This document shows, piece after piece, positions 24,845 to 32,848 of a stretch of DNA of 61,347 bases; the first letter of the stretch is position 1, and every line of letters starts with the position of its first letter. Source of the stretch: an uncultured Verrucomicrobia subdivision 3 bacterium (GTDB lineage Bacteria > Verrucomicrobiota > Verrucomicrobiia > Limisphaerales > UBA11358); assembly GCA_903917705.1 (NCBI GenBank), contig CAIXBQ010000102.1, forward strand, positions 1 through 61,347, given 5' to 3'. A program made the translations under genes and the position numbers. A model generated the notes under the pieces. That model did not search any database and was not told the DNA's origin. It was given only the letters and a program-made list of their open reading frames with translations.

Positions 24845-26250
24845 CGCTGTTCCGCCTCCGTGTGCAGCAGTTCCAGGCCGAAATTCCAAAATACCTGGTT
24901 GCCTTGCTGGCGGTAGGTGAGTTGGTCGCCGCTACCCGGGTTCGGGTCGAACATTGCCTGGCCGTTCAATTTTGCCTTCCGCAGCGTATCGTAGAAATCG
25001 ATGATCTTTTGTGTGTCGTCAGGACTCACCTGGCCGTTGAGCGTCAGTTTCCGCCCGTCGGCAAAACTTGAGCGCTGTAGTGAAATCCCCGGCGGCAGTT
25101 CCTGCGCCACCAGTTCCCAGCAGTCCAGCGCCGCATATTTCAACTGCGACCGTTCCTGCAAAATCCCGTAGCGTACCTTGAGTTGGATGGCGTTTGTATA
25201 GTTATTGCTGATTTTTGCCACGTCGCCTTCGACCTGGCGGGTTTGGTAGCCCAGAAAAGCGGTCGCACAGAAATAAATGACGAGAAAAACCGCATACGCC
25301 AGGCCGGCGTAGGCCAGCCCGCGCAGCCATAGCCGGTCGATGAATTGCTGGTGATACCGGGCTGTGAATTCCGCCGGCAACAAATTCAGCTTTGCTGCCG
25401 CTGCCGCCCGCTTGGCGGTGCGGCTGGCCAGTTCCGCCGGAGCCGGCGGCGGCATTGTCTGCACCGGTTCGTTGAGGCCCGTGCGCAAAAGATTTTCCCA
25501 TTCCGCCGCGTTCACCGGGTCGGCGACAAGATGCCATTTCGGCGGCGTTGTCAGCCACCCTTCGAGTTCGCCTGACCACGTGATGTGCGCGAGTTGGTCC
25601 TTTAATTCCTTGGCGCGGTCGCCGGCGGGTGGGAGGGCGACAAAGCTTAAATTCCGCAGTCCGCCGCCGCTCCACCAGGCCACGAGCGCGGCGTTCTGCC
25701 CGCCCAATGTCAGCGGGAAAAACCATGCGCCGTCGTCCGTTGGCGTCACCGCTTCAATCAGATCGAGCATCGGTGTTTCCAGTCGGTCGGCTAAAAACCC
25801 GGCTTTCTCCAGCCGGCCAAGAAACTCCTCTACGACGCTGCGCGCGGCGATGACCACAATCACCGTCTGCAAGCTTTCCGGCGGGGCGCCGCCCTTCTGC
25901 TCGCCGGTGTGCGTGTCGAACAAGTGCATCGTCCAGACGATTTGGGTGACGGGCAGCGGGGAAATCTTTTCCAACTGCAGTTCCACCATGGAAAGGGTTT
26001 CCTCCGCGTTGCTTGCGGGCAGTTCGACGACGCGGAGAAAGACGCTTTCCGGCGGCAGCCAGGCGATGTTCAGCTTCGGTTGCCAGAGCGACGCCCAGTT
26101 TTTGGCGCCAAATTTTGCGGGCACCGTCTCGGAGTGTGGCACGCGTTGTTCGCGGCCCAGCACAAAGCCTCCGCCTTTCGCGTCAAACTGCCAGAGCCGT
26201 TTGGCGTCGGGCGCGAGTTGCAGGATATTGCAGGAGTTCCAGCGGGCCAT
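24841..26250 (-). CDS. GspL-like protein (PilM-like and PilN-like halves fused)
   Basis: The 469-residue protein has a cytoplasmic half with features of the PilM/GspL actin-like fold (LRVVELPASNAEETLSMVEL; TVIVVIAARSVVEEFLGRLE). One membrane helix follows (LAYAGLAYAVFLVIYFCATAF), then a periplasmic PilN-like half with a coiled coil and a PPGISLQRSSFADGRKLTLNG strand region. GspL in type II secretion has this same fused arrangement. It would couple GspE to the periplasmic ring. Its stop overlaps the gspM-like start. A 105-base gap with heptamer repeats separates it from gspE. Confidence 0.75.
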   Translation of the reverse strand: MARWNSCNILQLAPDAKRLWQFDAKGGGFVLGREQRVPHSETVPAKFGAKNWASLWQPKLNIAWLPPESVFLRVVELPASNAEETLSMVELQLEKISPLPVTQIVWTMHLFDTHTGEQKGGAPPESLQTVIVVIAARSVVEEFLGRLEKAGFLADRLETPMLDLIEAVTPTDDGAWFFPLTLGGQNAALVAWWSGGGLRNLSFVALPPAGDRAKELKDQLAHITWSGELEGWLTTPPKWHLVADPVNAAEWENLLRTGLNEPVQTMPPPAPAELASRTAKRAAAAAKLNLLPAEFTARYHQQFIDRLWLRGLAYAGLAYAVFLVIYFCATAFLGYQTRQVEGDVAKISNNYTNAIQLKVRYGILQERSQLKYAALDCWELVAQELPPGISLQRSSFADGRKLTLNGQVSPDDTQKIIDFYDTLRKAKLNGQAMFDPNPGSGDQLTYRQQGNQVFWNFGLELLHTEAEQR

Positions 26251-26252
26251 GT

Positions 26253-26337
26253 GATTTTGGATTTACGAATGACAATGAACGCGCCCGGTTGATTGGGGGC
26301 GCGTGAATCGTGAATCGTGAATCATAAATGATTTCAT
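26253..26337. repeat. Heptamer-period blocks between gspE and gspL
   Basis: GATTTTG GATTTAC then GAATGAC AATGAAC fill 26253-26280. Three exact GTGAATC units followed by ATAAATG and ATTTCAT fill 26303-26337. Both blocks keep a strict 7-base step. They occupy most of the only gap in the secretion gene run. Confidence 0.75.
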
Positions 26338-26355
26338 TATAGGAGCGGCAATGAA

Positions 26356-28092
26356 TTAAGCCTTGTCCTCGCCGCCACCCAGGGTGTCTAGGTGTTCTTC
26401 CATCTGCGTGACGCGGAGGACTTCTTCGATGGTTGTGACGCCTGCTTTGACCTTGTTCCAGCCGTCGGTGCGGAGCGTTCTCATGCCGTTTTCGATGGCG
26501 CGTTGCGCGATGGTCGAGGCGTTCGCCCGGTTCATGACCAGCGGGCGCAGCGCCTCGGTGACGATAAGCAGTTCGTAGATGCCTTTGCGGCCCTGATAGC
26601 CCTGCTGGCGGCAATTTTCGCACCCGGCTCCGCGCCAGATTTTCGCCGTTTCGATGTCCGCCTCCGGAAAGCCGATTTTTCGGAGGTAGTCGTGATCCAC
26701 TTTCTGCTCCGTCTTGCAGTGCGGGCAAATCGTGCGGATGAGCCGCTGCGCCATCACCGCCTCCACCGATGACGCGATGAGGAACGGCTCGATGCCCATG
26801 TCGGTCAACCGTGTGAACGCGCTCGGCGCGTCGTTGGTGTGCAGCGTGGAAAAAACCAGGTGGCCGGTCAGCGACGCGCGGATGGCGATGTCCGCTGTCT
26901 CCTGGTCGCGGATTTCGCCGACCATCACCACGTTTGGGTCTTGGCGCAAGATATGGCGCAACCCCATCGCGAAGGTCAGGCCGATTTCCGGCCGCACGGC
27001 GATTTGATTGATGCCCTTGAGTTCGTATTCGACCGGTTCCTCGACGGTGATGATGCGCTTGTGCACCGAGTTGATCGCGCTCAAAAATGCGTAGAGCGAT
27101 GTGGATTTTCCGGAGCCGGTCGGGCCGGTGACAAGAAAAATGCCGTGCGGCTTGACGATGATGTCGCGGATGGCGTCTTCTTCCAGCTTGGAAAAACCCA
27201 GCTTGTCCAGCGACAGGAAAATTTTTCCGCGCGTCAGCAGGCGGAGGGAAACGCTTTCGCCGTAAACCGTCGGCACGGTGGAGACGCGGATGTCGATTTC
27301 CTCGCCCTTGATGCGGACGTTGATGCGGCCGTCCTGCGGCAGGCGTTTTTCGGAAATATTCATGCCGCTCATCACCTTGATGCGCGAGATGATCGCCGCT
27401 TGGAACCGTTTCAGCTGCGGCGGCAGTGGAATCTGGTGGAGAATGCCGTCAATGCGGTTGCGGATGCGCAGTTCGTCCTCCTGCGGCTCGAAATGAATGT
27501 CCGTGGCGCGGTCCTTGAATGCCTCCCAGATGATCTGATTGACGAACTTGATGACGCTCGCTTCCTGGTCGCCTTCGGTGATTTCCTTGTCGTAGGCGAG
27601 TTCGAGTTCCATGGGTTCGCCTTCACCCATTTCGTCGAGCGTTTCGGCGCCGACGCCATAGTATTTTTTCAGCGCCTTCTCGATCTCGCCGCGGGGTGCG
27701 AGTGCGAACGTCACCGGCATTTTTGCGTCGAAGCGGATGGCATTCATCATCGCTGCGTCAAACGGGTCGCTGGCGGCGATCTGTAAAACACCGTTGTTCA
27801 CGGCGATGGGAATGACGAAATATTGGAACGCGATCTTGGTGGAGATCTTGTTCCGGGCCTCGCTGTCCACGGTGAGCTTGGCGAGTTCTAAATATGGCCA
27901 GCCGAGTGCCGCCGCGAGCCGCTGCGTGAAGACATCCTCCGCCACTCCGCGTTCCCGTGCCACAAATGTCAGGAGTGGCTCGGCGGAACCGGCGTCCGTC
28001 GCGGCGCGCCACGATTTGCGCCAATCGTCGAACTGCGCCGGTGACGCTTCCGCGACCGTCGCAACCAGGGTTCTGATCGGGCTAAATGCCAT
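26356..28092 (-). CDS. gspE: Type II secretion / type IV pilus assembly ATPase
   Basis: The 578-residue hexameric ATPase powers pilin or pseudopilin extrusion. It has an N-terminal MshEN-type domain and an N2 domain with TDIHFEPQEDELRIRNRIDG (about 197-216). Walker A GPTGSGKS is at 323-330 and the Asp box region at 341-355. Walker B VVMVGEIRDQETA is at about 388-400, the His box LVFSTLHTND around 412-421, and a tetracysteine zinc site at CPHC (456-459) and CENC (491-494). It is first in the gspE-L-M-D run, with its ATG at 28092. A 13-base palindrome, GTTCAAATTGAAC, lies four bases upstream (28097-28109). Confidence 0.93.
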   Translation of the reverse strand: MAFSPIRTLVATVAEASPAQFDDWRKSWRAATDAGSAEPLLTFVARERGVAEDVFTQRLAAALGWPYLELAKLTVDSEARNKISTKIAFQYFVIPIAVNNGVLQIAASDPFDAAMMNAIRFDAKMPVTFALAPRGEIEKALKKYYGVGAETLDEMGEGEPMELELAYDKEITEGDQEASVIKFVNQIIWEAFKDRATDIHFEPQEDELRIRNRIDGILHQIPLPPQLKRFQAAIISRIKVMSGMNISEKRLPQDGRINVRIKGEEIDIRVSTVPTVYGESVSLRLLTRGKIFLSLDKLGFSKLEEDAIRDIIVKPHGIFLVTGPTGSGKSTSLYAFLSAINSVHKRIITVEEPVEYELKGINQIAVRPEIGLTFAMGLRHILRQDPNVVMVGEIRDQETADIAIRASLTGHLVFSTLHTNDAPSAFTRLTDMGIEPFLIASSVEAVMAQRLIRTICPHCKTEQKVDHDYLRKIGFPEADIETAKIWRGAGCENCRQQGYQGRKGIYELLIVTEALRPLVMNRANASTIAQRAIENGMRTLRTDGWNKVKAGVTTIEEVLRVTQMEEHLDTLGGGEDKA

Positions 28093-28243
28093 TTTGGTTC
28101 AAATTGAACAATGCGAGCCGCGAAAAGTTGCAGAAATTCGCAAGTATTACAATCCCAGTTTTGGGGCCCGCTGGCCGGATTTTATGGGTTTGGTGGCTTT
28201 AAAATGGGTTTCAATTGCCGGGAATCTATGTAATTCATGTCGC

Positions 28244-29077
28244 GTGAAACAGTTCGCCACCATCACGGTCATCGGGCGCGACAAGACCGGCGTCATTGCG
28301 CGCGTCACCAATTTTCTCTTTGAACAGCGCGCCAACATTGAGGCGTTGGAGGAGCAGGTCACGCGCGGCCATTTCAGCATGACGCTGCAGGCTTCGTGGA
28401 AACGCGGTGCTTTGAAAACTTCTTCGCTTCACGCCGGCCTCGACGCGCTGGCCCGCGTGCTCGGTATGGAAATCAAATTGCGCCTGACCGACCCGCGTCG
28501 CCGCCAGCGCTTCGCCATCATGGTCACCAAGGAGACGCACTGTTTTGACTCGATATTGGCTGCCAGGTTGCCGGCCGAGCCGGTGCTGGTCATCGGCAAC
28601 CACCCCGACTTTGCGCCGCGCGCCAAAAAACACCAGCTGCCGTTTGTGCACCTCAACTGGCACGACCGCGCCAGGTCGGAAAACGAGGTGCTGCGACTTT
28701 TGGAGGAGCAGGAGATCGATTTTGTTGTGCTGGCTCGGTTCATGAAAATTCTTTCACCCAACTTTGTCTGGCGTCACAAAAACAAGATTATCAACATTCA
28801 TCCGTCGCTGCTGCCGAGCTTCCCCGGCCCGCAGGCCTACCGGCAGGCCTACGAAAGCGGCGTTAAAATCGCCGGCGTTACCGCGCACTTCGTTTCCATG
28901 CGGCTGGATGAGGGTCCGATTATTGCGCAAGGCTCGTTTGCCATCACTCCCGGCATGGGGCTTAAGGAAATAATGGCTCGCGGCCAGAAACTTGAGGCGG
29001 ATGTGCTGGTGAAGGCGGTAAGGCTTTACCTCGGCAAGCGGCTGGACGTTTATTGGGGCGTCGTGCGGGAAGTTTGA
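28244..29077 (+). CDS. purU: Formyltetrahydrofolate deformylase
   Basis: PurU hydrolyses 10-formyl-THF to THF and formate, balancing one-carbon pools and feeding PurT. The 277-residue protein starts with an ACT domain (VKQFATITVIGRDKTGVIARV). The formyltransferase fold follows, with VIGNHPDF, NIHPSLLPSFPG (catalytic His) and TAHFVSMRLDEGPII (catalytic Asp). I take the GTG at 28244, since family members start right there with MKQ-like residues. Translating further upstream gives unrelated sequence. It is divergent from gspE and upstream of mqnE. Confidence 0.9.
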   Translation: MKQFATITVIGRDKTGVIARVTNFLFEQRANIEALEEQVTRGHFSMTLQASWKRGALKTSSLHAGLDALARVLGMEIKLRLTDPRRRQRFAIMVTKETHCFDSILAARLPAEPVLVIGNHPDFAPRAKKHQLPFVHLNWHDRARSENEVLRLLEEQEIDFVVLARFMKILSPNFVWRHKNKIINIHPSLLPSFPGPQAYRQAYESGVKIAGVTAHFVSMRLDEGPIIAQGSFAITPGMGLKEIMARGQKLEADVLVKAVRLYLGKRLDVYWGVVREV

Positions 29078-29157
29078 TTTCCCGGTCCGAACATATTTTG
29101 CAATCGGTTTCTTTTATTTTGGGGGAAGCTGATGATGTTTCCTTCGTTCTGCCACAT

Positions 29158-29185
29158 TTGCCTTGCTTCCGCGAAGCTGTATAAT
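29158..29185 (+). promoter_or_regulatory. Promoter of mqnE, possibly giving a leaderless mRNA
   Basis: TTGCCT (29158-29163), a 16-base spacer and a perfect TATAAT (29180-29185) precede mqnE. The mqnE ATG begins at 29193, only 7 bases after the -10. A standard start site would fall on or next to the A of the ATG. Confidence 0.6.
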
Positions 29186-29192
29186 TGGAACA

Positions 29193-30368
29193 ATGAATTT
29201 TTTCATTCAACGCGGCGATCTGCGCGATATCTATGACAAGGTTGTGGCGGGCGAACGCATTTCCGAGGCCGATGCGGTGCGGCTGTTTGAATCGAAAGAC
29301 TTGAATGCCGTCGGCGCCATCGCCGATTTTGCGCGGCAGAAAATAACCGGCACCCGGCGCGCCAGCTACATTGTTAATCGCTATATCAACTACTCGAACT
29401 ACTGCATTCTCTCCTGCCAGTTCTGCTCCTTCGCCAAAAAGAAGCGTGACGCCGATGGTTTCCAGTATTCGGTGGGGGAGATCGTCGGGAAGGCTCGCGA
29501 GGCGCTCAAGCTGGGCATCACCGAATTGCACATTGTCGGCGGACTGCACCCGTCGCTGCCCTTCGGGTATTATTTGGAAATGCTGCAGTCGCTGAAGGAA
29601 CTCGATGCGCGCCTGCAATTGAAATGTTTCACCGCGATTGAAATATTGCACCTCGCTTGGCTCGCAAAAAAAACCGTCGAGCAGACGCTCATCGAATTGA
29701 AGGCAGCCGGTTTGGATTCGCTCACTGGCGGCGGCGCGGAAATCTTCCGCAAGGATGTCCGTGCCACCATCGCCAGGGGCAAGGAATCTGCCGGGGAATA
29801 TCTCGACGTGCATCGCATCTGGCACAAGCTGGGCGGCCGCAGCACCTGTACGATGTTATACGGCCACGTCGAGAGTCTGGCTGATCGCGTGGATCATCTG
29901 CGGCAGCTGCGCGCGTTGCAGGACGAAACCCGCGGGTTCGTGGGCTTCATTCCGCTGGCGTATCATCCGGAAGACAACGACATTCCGGTCACGCATCCGC
30001 CAACCGGATTCGATTCGCTGCGCACGATCGCTGTGAGCCGTATCTATCTCGACAATTTTCCGCACATCACCGCGTATTGGGTCGGCCTCGGCATGAAGCT
30101 GGCGCAGGTGGCTTTGAGCTACGGCGCGGACGATCTCCATGGCACCATCATTGAGGAACACATTTTCCACATGGCTGGCGCCACCTCGCCGCAACTGCAG
30201 ACTGAGGCGGACATGGTCAAAGCCATCCGCGAAACCGGCTTTACACCGGTGCAACGCAACACGTTCTACGAGCCGATCAAAATCCTTGCGGACGGCCAAC
30301 AAGCCGGCCCCTTGGGTGAGAACCCCGCGTACTCAAAAGTGTTGGAGGACAATCTGGCGACGGCGTGA
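29193..30368 (+). CDS. mqnE: Aminofutalosine synthase
   Basis: MqnE is a radical SAM enzyme joining 3-[(1-carboxyvinyl)oxy]benzoate with the adenosyl radical to make aminofutalosine in the futalosine route to menaquinone. The 391-residue protein has the 4Fe-4S motif CILSCQFC (Cys71, Cys75, Cys78) after NRYINYSNY. ELHIVGGLHP, ECFT-like LKCFTAIEI, GAEIF and MLYGHVE are as in the family, and so is the C-terminal DLHGTIIEEHIFHMAGA. MqnA, which makes the substrate, is encoded 1.7 kb downstream with pfkA between. The ATG at 29193 directly follows a good promoter. Confidence 0.93.
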   Translation: MNFFIQRGDLRDIYDKVVAGERISEADAVRLFESKDLNAVGAIADFARQKITGTRRASYIVNRYINYSNYCILSCQFCSFAKKKRDADGFQYSVGEIVGKAREALKLGITELHIVGGLHPSLPFGYYLEMLQSLKELDARLQLKCFTAIEILHLAWLAKKTVEQTLIELKAAGLDSLTGGGAEIFRKDVRATIARGKESAGEYLDVHRIWHKLGGRSTCTMLYGHVESLADRVDHLRQLRALQDETRGFVGFIPLAYHPEDNDIPVTHPPTGFDSLRTIAVSRIYLDNFPHITAYWVGLGMKLAQVALSYGADDLHGTIIEEHIFHMAGATSPQLQTEADMVKAIRETGFTPVQRNTFYEPIKILADGQQAGPLGENPAYSKVLEDNLATA

Positions 30369-30716
30369 GTCGGGAATATTACGGCCTCCGGTCCCGGAAG
30401 AATCACGCCTTGGTTTGTGTCGCGGGGCGCGTTGTGAATCAGCTGAATTCAGGTAAATCATCCCGCCAAAATGCGTTAGCCCGATCCGCTGGATGGACAA
30501 ATGCCGTATGTCTTTCTGCGGATGGCGGGACGCGTCACCAGACGGCTAGTGTTCGCGAATACCGATCGGTTTGCCGCGGGCCCCTGCGCTCGCAATGGCC
30601 GCCGGAATGAGGTTTTTATCGCGCAACCAATATCGGGTCACCCTGACGATTTGGCTTTATGCTGTTTGTGAGAGGTGTAAAATGACGCCGCTGGCGAACC
30701 CGTATATTCAAGAATT
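30369..30716. other. Intergenic region upstream of pfkA
   Basis: No gene is supported in these 348 bases. I see a small perfect palindrome, CTGAATTCAG (30443-30452). TTGGCT (30651) and TGTAAAAT (30676) precede pfkA, but their spacing (19-21 bases) is too long for a confident promoter call. No heptamer block or 178-bp element is present. Confidence 0.5.
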
Positions 30717-31793
30717 ATGAAAATCGGCATTGTCACAGGCGGCGGCGATTGTCCCGGCTTGAACGCCGTCATTCGCGCTGTTGCTAAAACCGCCGCCTCG
30801 CGCGGTTGGGAAACCCTCGGCATCATCGGCGGCTACGACGGCCTGTTGTCGCCCCAGAATTATCGCGTGCTGGATTACAAGGCGCTTGACGGCCTGCTGG
30901 TGCGGGGCGGGACAATTCTTGGCACGGCCAATCGCGGCCGGTTTTCCGCCAAAACCGGTCACGGCGAGACGCGCCAGCTCCCCAGGGAACTGTTGGATGA
31001 AACCAAACGGGGGATGGAAACGCTGGGCATTTCCGCGCTGGTGTCCGTCGGCGGCGACGGGTCGCTGACCATCGCGCAGCAGATGCACGAGGCGGGTATT
31101 CCGATCGTGGGCGTGCCCAAGACCATTGACAACGACTTGGCGGCAACCACGGTCACGTTCGGTTTTGATTCCGCCGTGGCCTGCGCCACCGACGCGCTGG
31201 ACCGCCTGCACACCACCGCCGAAAGCCATAATCGCGTGATTGTGCTGGAGGTGATGGGGCGGTACGCGGGTTGGATCGCGCTTTACGCCGGCGTCGGCGG
31301 CGGCGCGGATGTGATTCTAATCCCGGAAATTCCGTTTCGCTACGAGAGCATTTGTGAAGCCGTTGGGGAGCGCGAAAAGAAGGGCAAGCATTTCACGCTG
31401 GTCATTGCGGCGGAAGGCGCGCGGATGGCGGGCGGCGATTTTGTCACCGCCGGCGGCCAGCAGCAAAATCGCGAGGCGCGCCTCGGCGGCATCGGCGCGG
31501 TGGTTGCGGCTGAAATTGAAAAGCGCACCGGCAAGGAGACGCGCTCGATGGTGTTGGGGCATTTGCAGCGCGGCGGCAGCCCGACGTTCATGGATCGCGT
31601 GCTTTGCACCTTGTTTGGCGCCAAGGCCGTGGAATTGATCACCGAGGGTCGTTTTGGACGAATGGTTGCCCATAATGGAAAATTTGTGGACAGCGTACCA
31701 CTGGCGGCGGCCACTGGCCAATTGCGCACGGTGCCGCTGGACGAGGGCTTTGTCCGCACGGCCCGTTCGCTGGGCATCAGCATGGGCGACTAG
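30717..31793 (+). CDS. pfkA: 6-phosphofructokinase
   Basis: The enzyme phosphorylates fructose 6-phosphate to fructose 1,6-bisphosphate. The 358-residue chain begins MKIGIVTGGGDCPGLNAVIR. It has GGDGS at 112-116 and PKTIDND at 134-140. Glycine in GGDGS is typical of ATP-dependent enzymes. Lysine in PKTIDND replaces the glycine of E. coli PfkA and is found in PPi-dependent and group III enzymes, so the phosphoryl donor is uncertain. The RMGRYAGWIAL-like VMGRYAGWIAL and GHLQRGGSP motifs are intact. The stop codon TAG is the left end of a 178-bp inverted-end element. Confidence 0.92.
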   Translation: MKIGIVTGGGDCPGLNAVIRAVAKTAASRGWETLGIIGGYDGLLSPQNYRVLDYKALDGLLVRGGTILGTANRGRFSAKTGHGETRQLPRELLDETKRGMETLGISALVSVGGDGSLTIAQQMHEAGIPIVGVPKTIDNDLAATTVTFGFDSAVACATDALDRLHTTAESHNRVIVLEVMGRYAGWIALYAGVGGGADVILIPEIPFRYESICEAVGEREKKGKHFTLVIAAEGARMAGGDFVTAGGQQQNREARLGGIGAVVAAEIEKRTGKETRSMVLGHLQRGGSPTFMDRVLCTLFGAKAVELITEGRFGRMVAHNGKFVDSVPLAAATGQLRTVPLDEGFVRTARSLGISMGD

Positions 31794-31969
31794 AGCGTTT
31801 GAGAAAATAGTGTGGCCGTTCGGCGCGAGGATTTTTGGGATTTGGCGAGGCTTTGGCGAAGGAGCAGGTTCAAGCAACCCTGTGACCGAGCCGAAACGAA
31901 GCCAAAACCAAAAAAGACCGCCCTCATTTTGGTTCCAGCCGGGCGGCTCCAGTATTTATGAAAACGCTC
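31793..31969. mobile_element. Inverted-end element, copy 1 (177 bp)
   Basis: The left end GAGCGTTTGAGAAAATA and the right end TATTTATGAAAACGCTC are imperfect inverted repeats. Inside, CCGTTCGGC pairs with GCCGGGCGG by GT wobbles, and a TTTGG-type arm pairs with CCAAAA. A central CAGGTT/AACCCTG hairpin has a variable loop. The left end shares the G of the pfkA stop TAG, and the right end supplies the first ATG of the mqnA frame. No coding sequence is inside. It resembles a MITE or a structured repeat. Confidence 0.75.
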
Positions 31970-32797
31970 AAAATCATTCCGCAGGCTGGTTTTGCCGCGG
32001 ATAATTTTATAGGCTGTCATAGATTGGAAGCCAAGCCAGAACCAGAATTTCGCATCGGTTCGGTGCATTATCTGAATGCCGCGCCGCTGACGCGTGGTAT
32101 CGTAAGCGAACTCGTTTTTACCACGCCCGCGAAGCTCGCCGGCATGCTCCGGCGCAATGAATTGGATGCCGCGCTCGTCAGCCTCACCGAGGTCTTGCTC
32201 AACGATCGTTATGATCTCCTCGAGGACATCGCCATCGCGTCGTTTGGCGAAGTTTATAGCGTGCTGCTGGCGCACCGGCAACCGCTGGCCGGGGCCAAGG
32301 AGATTTTTTGTGACCCCGCCTCGCTCACCAGCGTGAACCTCCTGAAAGTGCTGCTCGCCGAGCGCGGTTTAAAACCGGAGTTCAAGCCGCTGGAAAATTA
32401 CGCCGCCGCGCCGGAAAAGGATTTTGTTCTGCTCATCGGCGACCGGGCGATTGAATTTCAGCGTTCGCCGCACTCCCACGAAATACTGGATCTTGGTGCT
32501 GCGTGGTCGGAGTTGACGAATCTGCCGTTTGTATATGCGGTCTGGGCGCTGCGGCGCGGGATTCAAAACCAGGCGCTGCGCCGGGAGCTGCGCGCGGCCA
32601 AACATTTCGGATTGGAGACGCTGGAGCAGATCATCGAGACGCGCGCGGAGTTTGACGAGGCTTTCCGTCGTGATTACTTCGAATGGCACATCCACTACCA
32701 CCTCGGCGAGGATGAAAAGCGGGCCATCAAAAGATTCTGCGAATTGCTTCGCAAGCATGACCTCGGCCCGGTGTTCGAGCCGAGGTATGTAAGTTGA
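31958..32797 (+). CDS. mqnA: Chorismate dehydratase
   Basis: MqnA dehydrates chorismate to 3-[(1-carboxyvinyl)oxy]benzoate, the first step of the futalosine pathway. The family signature RIGSVHYLNAAPL, the DAALVSLTEVL stretch, and DPASLTSVNLLKVLL are clear, as is the C-terminal HYHLGEDEKRAI region. The first ATG (31958) lies inside the repeat element, and its first roughly 30 residues have no family counterpart. An in-frame TTG at 32024 would start eight codons before RIGSVHYLN, which is where family members begin. I give the ATG as the outer limit but think the TTG is at least as likely. Confidence 0.88.
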   Translation: MKTLKIIPQAGFAADNFIGCHRLEAKPEPEFRIGSVHYLNAAPLTRGIVSELVFTTPAKLAGMLRRNELDAALVSLTEVLLNDRYDLLEDIAIASFGEVYSVLLAHRQPLAGAKEIFCDPASLTSVNLLKVLLAERGLKPEFKPLENYAAAPEKDFVLLIGDRAIEFQRSPHSHEILDLGAAWSELTNLPFVYAVWALRRGIQNQALRRELRAAKHFGLETLEQIIETRAEFDEAFRRDYFEWHIHYHLGEDEKRAIKRFCELLRKHDLGPVFEPRYVS

Positions 32798-32848
32798 CGG
32801 TTTAAGGAAAACGCCGCCGGCCTGACAAACCCCCTTTGTCAATCCTGC

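Noticed and set aside
28097..28109. GTTCAAATTGAAC palindrome before gspE as an operator
   Set aside because: It is short and AT-rich, lies only four bases from the start codon, and has no second copy. It is noted within the gspE entry rather than called as a site.
28128..28153. TTGCAG and TACAAT as a purU promoter
   Set aside because: The spacer is only 14 bases, too short for a confident sigma-70 promoter.
27737..28243. Extension of purU upstream to 27737
   Set aside because: The frame is open, but it overlaps gspE in antisense. The family start with an ACT domain fits the GTG at 28244.
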